Below are positions 21,656 to 30,412 of a stretch of 64,000 nucleotides of DNA, piece after piece (the stretch's first letter is position 1; the number at the start of each line of letters is the position of its first letter). The notes under the pieces are model-generated. The model had not been told where the DNA came from. It did no database searches and saw only the letters and a program-made list of their open reading frames with translations. Position numbers and translations under genes: made by a program. Origin of the DNA: Lophium mytilinum (lineage: Eukaryota; Ascomycota; Dothideomycetes; Mytilinidiales; Mytilinidiaceae); NCBI GenBank assembly GCA_010093605.1, contig MU004191.1:1109832-1173831 (forward strand), in the 5' to 3' direction.

Positions 21656-23398
21656 ATGATGGCTGGTACCGGTGTCACCATCATGTTGCTTCTACTGTCT
21701 TTTTTGTTTAGCCTTCCAATCAATGCGCAGAATTCGAATTGCAGTTTTGCACCTGTCAACCTTCCCATACGACTGGTAGGGCTGCCAAATCAAGGCTTTA
21801 CGCGAGGAGCTTACCTTGCGATGGGAACTCCTCGACAGAACTTCAGTGCCTTACCTATGGCGTCAGTAATGTGGTCGACTTAGTCGAGGAAGAAGTGTGT
21901 ACTAACTTTTATCAGGGAAGTCAACAACACCTTCGTCTTTCACCATGACGACAAGTGCCAAAAGACCGAAGCGGCGTGCATGACGTATCGAGGCGGATTT
22001 TTCGAGCCCGAGAACTCCCCTACCTACGTGAACCAGAGTGCTCCCAATGCCAAACTTAATCCCAACTTCGCCAGCTCCGAAAAGCTCACAGACGGAGGAA
22101 CCCTCGCCCAGGACCAAATCACACTGCTCGATAACTTGACTATTCCGGACTTTCCATTTGGACTCGTCAATCAAAGTGTCAATACCGGAAGACTCTTCAA
22201 CTCCGTCTCCGCCGGGCTAGCATCTATCGGTCTCGGGAGAAATTCAACAATATTGTCTTCGCTCAAGAAAGCTGGTACTATTGGTTCGAGGAGCTATGGC
22301 TTTTGGTGGGGTCTTGACGGGGCAACAACACCAGCGCAGATGAACGGAAACTTGGTCCTTGGGGGCTATGATCAGGCCAAGATCAAGGACCTGTCGAAGA
22401 ACCACACAGACAGGCTCACCTCACCAGGAACCTGCTCACAAGGCATGCTCATTACCTTCACAGAAATCAAACTCAACTTCCCAAACGGCTCGGAACCGAA
22501 TCTCCTAGATCAGTTTATTGGGGGCTATAACCTCCAAGCATGTATCTGCCCTTCCTGTGCGACGGTAATGTCCATGCCTTTGGATCCTTACTTTTCTCGC
22601 TTCGTGGACTGGACAGAGTCCGTCCCTATCGATCGCTCTGTTGGAATCAACTTCTTCACAATGATGTATGCCGGTGGGACGGCATACCAGGGAGACCTCA
22701 CCTTTACAACGGACGCCGGTCTCTCCATTCGCGTTCCGAACAGTCAGCTAGTTCTCCCAGACCTCACCATTGCGGACGACGGAAGTATCGCCACCAATAC
22801 TAGTGTGCAAGACCTCATGATTTACAGTCTTCAAGACGTAAACAAAAATGATATGCCACGTATCGGCAAATATTTCTTCACGGCAGCTTACTTGCACGTC
22901 AATAACGACGCCAACACATTCACAATATGGGAAGCGAATCCGACCACAGATACCGATGTAGTAGCTGTCTTGGACGATGACTTGGCAAAAGAATGCAACG
23001 TCGTCCAGCCGAAGGCCACCCCTATAGAATCCTCTGGATCGGTCCCGAGTAGCACAAGTTCCTCGTCGCCCACTGGAAGTCCACCCGCCTCCAAATCGAA
23101 TAAGCTAGCAGCCGGTGCTATCGCTGGTATCGCCGTGGGATCGGTGGCAGTAGTAGGCCTAATTGCCGTGCTATTGTGGCGGGGCCACTCCAGACGGAAA
23201 CAAGAGAGGGCAGATGCAGCTGCGCAAGCCAATGCTGCTCTCAACATTTCACCTCCCTACCAACAAGCTGTGCAGACCCCTATGGTGGAGATGTTTGGAC
23301 ATGAACCACCAGAGGTGAAAGGGAGCGTGCTGCCACCTCAGGAGCTTTGGCCAGGCAGGCAAAAGTACGAACCGGACGTTCACGAGATGGCAGGATAA
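21656..23398 (+). CDS. Pepsin-fold (A1) pseudoprotease with C-terminal membrane anchor
   Basis: Type I membrane protein with a peptidase A1 fold that appears catalytically dead. Exons are 21656-21861 and 21916-23398, 562 aa. Residues 1-24 are a signal peptide (MMAGTGVTIMLLLLSFLFSL). The ectodomain shows A1 landmarks: YLAMGTPRQNF, SAGLASIGLGRNSTI, NGNLVLGGYD. Where active enzymes have the first DTGS, the sequence reads ALPMAEVNNTFVF. Where the second DTG/DSG would follow the ACI strand, it reads ACICPSCATVMSMP. Both catalytic aspartates are therefore missing. A Ser/Thr-rich stalk leads to a membrane segment at about 466-490 (AGAIAGIAVGSVAVVGLIAVLL) and a cytosolic tail of about 70 residues. 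Such inactive A1 proteins are known in fungi; a binding or sensor role is inference. Confidence 0.82.
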
Positions 23399-24225
23399 CA
23401 AGAATTGGATACGATTGATGTTGATCTACGGGAAGCATGGGCAGAGCCTTTTGCTGCATATCTTTGTTTCTTGAGCGATTGTATGATATTATTTGGATAC
23501 CCGTTATGTCTATAGATATAAAAGTAGAAGACGTGTTTAGATAGTCGCCTAATTGCCAATTCAAAACATTAATTTCGAGGAAATGTTCGCTCTCTATGAG
23601 CTAACTCGAGAGTGGCTGTTATGCTCCTGATGAACCACCCGGACTTGCAAAACCTGATGATAGTGAGTTCATAAGCTTCCGCGAAAGCGGTGTTAGACGC
23701 TAGATAAGCAACAAGATCAGGTAGCTTCAAGTCCAGCAAAAGCATTCAGTAGATCGCCAATAAAAGGGAGTGAAACGAGCACCTTCGTGTTGGCGTCCTG
23801 AAAAGGCCCTACACCGGTCCATAGGAAATTGTCTTCTCGTCCAAGGTTGCGGCGATGCCCCGTTGCCGCCCATGAGGCACAGCAGCAGCGGGTCCGAAAT
23901 GCTAAAATAGTTCTTCGTGCAGATTGGTTCTGAAACCAAAGTCTCGCCCCATGCACCTCTGATACGGAAAGTCCAGGATATGAGCTAGGTGTGAGCCCCT
24001 TACAATGAGCCCTATTAACACTGTTCTGGCACGAAAATCAGCAGTGGGACTCGTAGGAGGTCGATTTAAGATTCCTGTGCTACAATCGGCTAGCGCCAGT
24101 CCATGACGATCGTCCCGTGACCTTTAATATTACACGTATTTTCTCTACCTCGAACGCATAGATTCTTGAACTTCTTGATATGCCAAAGCGGTTCTATTGA
24201 CGCTGGACCTCTATCTATAATTCTG
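23399..24225. other. Intergenic region, convergent pseudo-pepsin and DUF3431 genes
   Basis: Short minus-strand frames at 23717-23956 and 24090-24386 have no recognised homology. A variant cluster motif (TGAGGCACAGCA) lies at 23873-23884 although no gene start is near it. Confidence 0.4.
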
Positions 24226-25334
24226 TCATTGAAACACTTCCTGGTTTCTACGTCGATCCGGATCCCCAATACGCTGGATGCTTGAAGATTCAGAGGGCGG
24301 TGCCTGGTATATACGCTGGAAGGTGAGATCATAATTAGTCGCCATTCCTGGAGAAGAATGGAGTGATGCAACTTACTTCTGCACATTTACCGAAAACCTC
24401 ACACGAGCACTCTTCAGCCGCGGGGCAGTAAACAGGCTCTCTACCGAATATGATATGCCACAGATATTCCATGATTCGGCCGCTGATGTCGTCAACGAGT
24501 TCTGTTTCTAGCAGCCATCGGCGGAAGTCCACATAATCATCCAATGGCCGTTTCAGAACCTGGTCTCTCGACACAGCAAACTGCGCACAGCACGGGGTTG
24601 CAATGACGCGAGGCGGCTCTGTACCGTCGAAGAAGCGCTGCCAGACTTCTAGCATATAGCCTTCTACTCCTAGCTCTCCCAGAGGAGGTTGTCGGAACAT
24701 CTGCATTTCGTCTGGGCAACCAGGGTTGTGGATGCATCGCAAATTCACGTACCCATTCTTCTGTACGTAATCGATCCTCAGCCTATCCAACATGTTCTTT
24801 GCCATATAGCCGGGGGCATCGTTATGCCAGGCCTGAGGCCAGCCACCGCGATGACTATGTATAAACGCCATGATTTTTGGAAGGTTGTGGTAATTATCGA
24901 TGATGAAGGTGAGGTAAGGCATGGCTTCCTTCCCTTTGTTGGCCGCCGTATGCAAGGTTGAGTTTGCGTCATCCACGGCGTAGATATAGCGTTCCCAACT
25001 AAATGGGTAAGCCTGAGTGCTCCCCTAAATCTACTGGTGTTGCTTACTCGGGCAGGTCCTCAGCGACCCAATCGATGTCTTCTCTTGCGAGCCTTCCCAT
25101 CACGATGGCCTTCTCAGCGGCGACTTTCGGCGCTGCTTTTGGACCTGAGTCCACACTTGTCGGGCGAGCTTTTTGGTCATCTTGATGTCCGTGGCCATCA
25201 CTGTGTACTTGTTCGACAGGTATTGGGGAAGGATTTTCGGGAACTCCGAGACACGTATTTGAGGAACGCCGAATTAAAGCGATGGCTATAATTAGTAAAA
25301 GTGCCACTGCAACCCGAGATGGTCTCACGAGCAT
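24226..25334 (-). CDS. DUF3431 type II membrane protein (glycosyltransferase-like)
   Basis: Member of the fungal DUF3431 family, of unproven activity but commonly regarded as glycosyltransferase-like. The model is complement(24226-24315, 24377-24998, 25048-25334), 332 aa. Residues 7-21 form a signal anchor (VAVALLLIIAIALI), followed by a flexible Pro/Lys stalk. The family core then reads WERYIYAVDDANSTL, MPYLTFIIDNYHNLPKIMAFIHSHRG (in parts), then GYVNLRC, PPRVIATPCCAQFAVSRDQV, EYLWHIIFG and YCPAAEECSCEVFG. The last intron (24316-24376) has strong signals (GTAAGT, CTAAT, CCAG); if it is retained the protein ends at 24335 with 13 other residues. It sits between two GT25 genes and shares their topology, which supports a joint lumenal glycosylation role. 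Confidence 0.78.
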
Positions 25335-25561
25335 AGTGCAATGGCCTACCGCGAGAAAGAAAACTGTAGGAATCTCATGAGAAAAAGTATAAAACTAAAG
25401 AGTTTCTGATGAACGATACGGCGGAGAAGGAAAATCAAGGAGGGGGGATTGCATGAAAGGACATGGGATGAGCCGAGACATTGATGCCGCGGGGATTGTT
25501 CAAATACCACGGTTATCCTAAGACTCTCGAAGGCGCAGGGTGATGCTAGAGAGCGGCGCAG

Positions 25562-25575
25562 TGCGGCACCAGATG
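25562..25575 (+). promoter_or_regulatory. Shortened cluster motif upstream of DUF3431 gene
   Basis: TGCGGCACCAGATG equals the 21514 copy with two bases (AG) missing from its middle. It lies 227 bases before the DUF3431 ATG at 25334. Confidence 0.35.
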
Positions 25576-26001
25576 CAGTGCAGCAAAAGCTCTCAGGAAC
25601 ATCGTTGCAAGTAGCGAATCAGAAGCACCCATTCTGCGCATAGGCGCCGACCGCATCAGCAAAAGCCACTCCCGGAGCGATCCGAGGGTTGGCGAGACTA
25701 AACACCTGTTCTCTGGATCTATTTTCTGCCTCGCGGCTCGATCCCCTTCCGCAAGTCGGCAGACCAACATAACTCCTGGAAATTCCCCACTACTTATGAG
25801 AGACGGGCGTCTGCAAGTCTATCTTCTCGTTTGGCGACCATGAGGAGTCTCCCAAGACGATGGATCATAGCCGCCGTCTGCTCTGTTCCTGTACCGGAAC
25901 TCCGGCCGGTGGATTGTGGCATGAACAGAAACGTTTCATGTTATCCAGAATAGTACTACGCGCTGTCTATTACCGGATGAGCCTGTTGGTCTCAAGGGTG
26001 T

Positions 26002-26013
26002 TGCGGCACAGCA
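26002..26013 (+). promoter_or_regulatory. Cluster motif TGCGGCACAGCA, 66 bp before GT25-3
   Basis: Exact 12-mer followed by CGGGG; 66 bases separate it from the ATG at 26080. A half-site CATGGCACAGC follows at 26035-26045. Confidence 0.6.
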
Positions 26014-26079
26014 CGGGGGGTATCAATACATGCACATGGCACAGCTTTTGAATTCATCATTTCCTCAATCACTCCCATC

Positions 26080-27338
26080 ATGTATCCTCCTTACGGAAGC
26101 AAAATGCAATTACGTCTCTCTTCTCCCTCGCGGGGATTTGCCGTTAAAAAACCTCGAAATCGTCGACCTATCATTTTATCTGCACTCGCTGTGGTTATAA
26201 TATTTCTTGTATGGTCTCATTCGTACCAAGTCGTACTCTCATTCCCCAACTTCTCTTCGGCGCCAACGACTTTGCCTTCACCTGCGAACTCCACACTCGG
26301 CTTTGGTGCTATCATCGCAGTATCACCACCAAATTCGAAACGACGACAGGGCCTCCTACAGGCAGCCAATGTAACAGAGCTCGACATAACCATCCCAGAG
26401 CTGCCAATCTGGACCGAGGAAGACGTAGAGCAGTTCCGAAGCCAGCAAGCCCCGACTGAAATGCGGTTCCCGATGATCGCAGCATGGATGAGCCATCTGC
26501 GAGTGCTTGAATGGTGCGCACAGCACTCTTCACCCTCAAACACCCAAAGCTCACTAACATCTACTCAAGGTTCCTCTCAACCGACCTAGAAACCGCAATG
26601 ATCCTCGAAGACGATATGGACTGGGACATGCGCGCGCGCAGCCTCCAAGTCCCGCGCGCAGCCACCGCCCTGCGCGCTCTCTTCAACGCCACGCCAGAAG
26701 AACCACACGGCTACTACCCGCACCACTCGCACTGGGACGTGCTGTATCTCGGCCACTTCGACCGCTGGGCCTGGTTCGGCCAGGAGTCCGGCGTCGGCGT
26801 GCAAGTGCCCTCCGATCTGAAGGACGCCCAGGTCTTCGCCGACGACACGCTCCCACCGCGCTACAACATGGTACCCAACGTCGCCTCCATCCTAACAGCG
26901 CTCGACGTCCCGCCTCATTCGCGTGTCGTGCATCCCTCACGACAGCCGTTCGGGACATGGGCGTACGCCGTCAACCGGCGCTCGGCGGCCAAGATTCTCT
27001 CCGATGAAGTCGGCAGCCCGCGGGCGCCGAAGTGGGTGTCGGATAGCTTTGATAATACGATGGTGAGGGCGTGTGAGAACGGGCTGCTGCGGTGCTGGAC
27101 TGTGTTTCCGGAGATCTTCCACCATCGTGAAGGGCTGCTGACGAGCATGATCAACCTCCCGAATGAGTTCAAGCCGACCAAGCTCGATGAAGAGCGGCGG
27201 AATCGGACTGGCGAAACGGATGGGATAGGGTGTGGATTTGTGAGTGGCGAGCTTGACTTTGGGGACGACGAGGAGAAGTTGGAGCGGCTTAAAGATGGTG
27301 CGAGGAGGGGAGTGTGTATGAAAGAAAGGAGATATTGA
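26080..27338 (+). CDS. GT25-like glycosyltransferase, single-pass membrane protein (copy 3)
   Basis: Close paralogue of the gene at 17575. Exons are 26080-26513 and 26570-27338, 400 aa. A Lys/Arg-rich cytosolic tail precedes the anchor (PIILSALAVVIIFLVW). The lumenal domain has PANSTLGFGAIIAVSPP, TIPELPIWTEEDVEQF, the WMSHLRVLEW helix, the acidic motif ILEDDMDWD (E158-D160), VLYLGHFDRWAWFG, PFGTWAYAVNR and FPEIFHHREG. The intron interrupts the Trp codon of LEW|FL at the same point and phase as in copy 1, so the two arose by duplication after that intron existed. Codon use is more G+C-biased in the second exon than in copy 1. Confidence 0.86.
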
Positions 27339-27971
27339 AAAAGGATGAGACGGAGACTTTCAAGTTCATGTAACAATATGCGATATAACCATCAGATACA
27401 TGATACCCAATTGGCCTCTTCAGACTTCAATCACATTAGCCACCATGAAGACAGAGTTTATCGTTTGACCAGTGGTATATTTTGCAGATAAGAAGACCCT
27501 TGAGCCATCTCTAACGTATGCAGTCGACTGAGAAAGAATTATGAAGTTGAAAGAGTTAGGAATCCACTTCAACCCGCGCTCGAAGATTAAGCAGAGAAGA
27601 TTCTCCCTCCGAGACGCCAATCGTAAATGCAGTGAACCCCAGCCCCCCTTAGTCCCAGCCAGACCAAGCCCAAGAACCTTCGTTTGTCGTGATATCATGT
27701 CATTGACCGATGAACCACATTACCCAAACGAGATGGATACTTACCAACTTACCATTGCGCATAATGTCGGTGTTTGCTGCTTTGCGCCAGCATTTCGTCG
27801 TTCCAAGTTCCGCTCCCACCATCTGCCCTTCTCCTGCGCAATTGCTGAGAGCACCTTGACATATCATTGCGCAAGACCAAAGCTGTCACACACTCCCCCA
27901 ACGCTCCTTCCAAACAATCTGCTCTGCTCGAACTCCCACGTACTCTCCTCCGCTACCAGGCCATCGAAAAT
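27339..27971. other. Intergenic region between GT25 copy 3 and CDC20
   Basis: Convergent 3' ends. The plus-strand frame 27541-27975 has no recognisable domain. Right border of the accessory cluster. Confidence 0.5.
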
Positions 27972-29777
27972 TTAACGAATCGTCATTTGCTTGACGACGC
28001 TCGCTTTGGCAGTGGCACTGCTCTCCCTTGATGCTCCCGCTGAGCCCGCCTTCTTCTCGAACAACTTCCAGAACTTGAGCGACTCGTCCGCAGCTGCAGT
28101 TGCCAGCATCTGTCCATCGGGGCTCAGGCAGCTGTGCAAAACACGGGATTCGTGGGCCGGGATCTCGACGTTCTTGACAAGGGTAGGGTAGCTCCAGATG
28201 CTAAGGCTGTTGTCCGGGAAGCCGGAGCTGCTGACAATCTCCTTGTAGCCGGTGCTCCACCTCAGGCTCGTGACTTGGGATCCAGTGTCGATGCTGTTGG
28301 TACGAGCACCAGTAGTGGAGTTCCAGAAATGAATATGACGGTCGTGGCTCCCACCGCCGGTGGCAAGGAGGTTGGATTGCCATGGGCACCATGCCAGGGC
28401 CTTGACGGCGGCACGGTGGTTTGTCTTGGTGAACTTCGGGGCCTGGAGGCTACGGGCATCCCAGATTGAGACAAGGTTGTCGTTGGCGCCAGTGGCCAAC
28501 TGTGCGCCATCAGCGCGCCATTCCAGACCGCAAACCTCGCCAGTGTGCGAGACGAGCTCGGCGACCTTGTGCTGAGCAATGCGCACGTCGTGGTTGTACA
28601 CAAGACCGGAGCGGGCACCGGTGGAGAGGATGTGCTTGTTCCATCCCATGACGCCAACGCGAGTCTCGTGGCCGAACATGCTTCGCAGCTTGGTGCCTTC
28701 CTCGACGTCCCAGATCTGGACTTCTCCCGTGCCAAGTCCGACACCGACGTAAGCACCATCACCGGACCACTTCACCGAAGAGACGTAGGTGTCGGTGGGG
28801 ACCTCAAGAAGTGATGAAACATTGCCAGACTCAGCAGACCAGATGTAGACTGAACGCTCGAGGCCAATGGCGACCTGGTTGCCAGAAGACCAGTCCAGGA
28901 GGTTGAGGTAGTAGTCGTCAACGAGACCTGGTGCATCGAGAACACGCTCTGGTGCCGAAGGAACACGACGACGGAACTGCGCTGAGAGACCTCCGGCTGG
29001 CTTGAGAGGTCGGTTGTATTGGGATCGGAGGTCAATGGGCTTCGATGATTCTGGAGCAGCAGGCTTGAACGCAAGTATGCGAGTGTTGAGTGACACACCA
29101 CATGCGGAGGCTAGGGATGACTGGTATGCAACTGCATTTGGCGAGGGCTTGGTGTAGATCTGGCCGTCATCCTCACCGTCATCCAGGCACAAGCCTTCGA
29201 GGGAAAGTGTGGCATCGTCTTCGGATCCTCGTCCGCCGAGGTCAAAGGCGCTCGCAGCGGTGGCGAGAACTGCCGAGCCGTCGCCTTTGCTTGACTTGGG
29301 TCGGTTCTCGAGGTCAAGCTTGCCACCAACGTTGCAGATGGCGTCGCTAGCAGTCCGATTGGGGATGAAACGGTCGGCGGCGTTGTACGTGATCCTAGAC
29401 TTCCCAACACGGGGGCGGATGGCACCGTCCTTGCGAGACTTCAAAGGTGTCTGCTTTGTCGATGCGGTATTGCCGGTGCCAGTCAATGTCCAGTCTGATA
29501 CACCAAGCTCGAGCCGCCGAGGGGACTGGTTGGACCGAGCAATGTTGGACTTTGGCGAGTCACGGACCGAGGTCTTGGAGACTGAGCGGCCGGCAAGGCG
29601 TGACATGAAGTTGTTGGTGCCATGGATGGACTCTTGCTGTGCTCCGGGCACATCGGAGAGCTGGCGAGTTGGCGTACGGGGAGAGGGTGTCAGTGGCATC
29701 CGACCGCCGGCGGTACGGAGGTTGAAGGCACTCTTGTGAGTGTTCCGCACTGGCGTGCAGACTGCTGGGCTGGCCAT
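27972..29777 (-). CDS. CDC20: APC/C activator Cdc20 (Fizzy / Slp1)
   Basis: WD40 coactivator that loads substrates onto the anaphase-promoting complex and is the target of the spindle checkpoint. Single exon, 601 aa. Residues 1-130 are disordered. The C-box DRFIPNR is at 135-141, and a Mad2-interaction-like segment (RILAFKPAAP) precedes the propeller. Seven WD repeats follow from about 290 (LNLLDWSSGNQVAIGL, YVGVGLGTGEVQIWD, LATGANDNLVSIWD, LLATGGGSHDRHIHFW). The protein ends in the Ile-Arg tail (QMTIR) that docks on the APC/C. The start at 29777 gives MASPAVCTPVRNTHKSAF, normal for fungal Cdc20. A TATATATA stretch lies about 50 bases upstream of it. Cdc20 is favoured over Cdh1 by the Mad2-interaction-like segment. 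Confidence 0.95.
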   Translation of the reverse strand: MASPAVCTPVRNTHKSAFNLRTAGGRMPLTPSPRTPTRQLSDVPGAQQESIHGTNNFMSRLAGRSVSKTSVRDSPKSNIARSNQSPRRLELGVSDWTLTGTGNTASTKQTPLKSRKDGAIRPRVGKSRITYNAADRFIPNRTASDAICNVGGKLDLENRPKSSKGDGSAVLATAASAFDLGGRGSEDDATLSLEGLCLDDGEDDGQIYTKPSPNAVAYQSSLASACGVSLNTRILAFKPAAPESSKPIDLRSQYNRPLKPAGGLSAQFRRRVPSAPERVLDAPGLVDDYYLNLLDWSSGNQVAIGLERSVYIWSAESGNVSSLLEVPTDTYVSSVKWSGDGAYVGVGLGTGEVQIWDVEEGTKLRSMFGHETRVGVMGWNKHILSTGARSGLVYNHDVRIAQHKVAELVSHTGEVCGLEWRADGAQLATGANDNLVSIWDARSLQAPKFTKTNHRAAVKALAWCPWQSNLLATGGGSHDRHIHFWNSTTGARTNSIDTGSQVTSLRWSTGYKEIVSSSGFPDNSLSIWSYPTLVKNVEIPAHESRVLHSCLSPDGQMLATAAADESLKFWKLFEKKAGSAGASRESSATAKASVVKQMTIR

Positions 29778-30412
29778 TGCTGCTCCACTCCTACTAGCGG
29801 TGTATTAGCCAAGGCCCGGAGTATATATATGGTTGGGACATACAGTATGTTTTTTGGTTCTGCTGCTGGGTTTGGGTATTATTAGTATTATACAATGGTG
29901 TAACTGATGCAAAGAAGAACTTTGTACAGAGTAGTGATTGGGTTGAGTGCAATTGAAGGGGTGTGTGGTAGAGGGTGAGGAAGGCGGATGGTGGGAAGCA
30001 AGAGCTTGCAGAGGTGCCAGCGGCCTTTTGTAGCTTCTGTTTACGCCTGTCGTCGCTGTGGTGATGGAAATTGCGGCCCGTGCACGAAAGTCACCTCCAC
30101 TTCCCAGCTTTCTCAGGGCTGTGCGTTGCGCCACCGGGATGCCGAGCCAGGTGTGTTCGAGCCGGCAGCCGAGACGCCAAGCCCCGCTCCGCTCACGCTC
30201 ACGTCGGCGCCAACGTCGCAGGTGCTGGGGGCGGTGAATCTTCAGCCGCTCCTTCAATTCGTAGCCTCACTGCCCGCCTTGCCCGCCCCGTTTGCCCTCC
30301 AGACGTAACCTGCAGGCCATTTCACCTCCGCTGCGTGCCTCACTCAGTCTCACGGCCCTTGATGGCCCTCGCTCGCTGCTCTGAACAACTTTATCTAGTC
30401 TGAAGTCACTCA
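29778..30412. other. Divergent promoter region CDC20 / kelch-BTB gene
   Basis: TATATATA at about 29822-29829 is a candidate TATA element for CDC20. No gene seen. Confidence 0.45.

Larger units (their letters stand above)
25335..26079. other. Divergent promoter region DUF3431 / GT25 copy 3
   Basis: Holds the exact cluster motif at 26002 and the shortened variant at 25562. No gene recognised. Confidence 0.5.

Noticed and set aside
24090-24315. Longer DUF3431 C-terminal exon in another frame (to 24090)
   Set aside because: It would need a 29-nt intron, too short for splicing; the 61-nt intron with a branch site gives a different frame.
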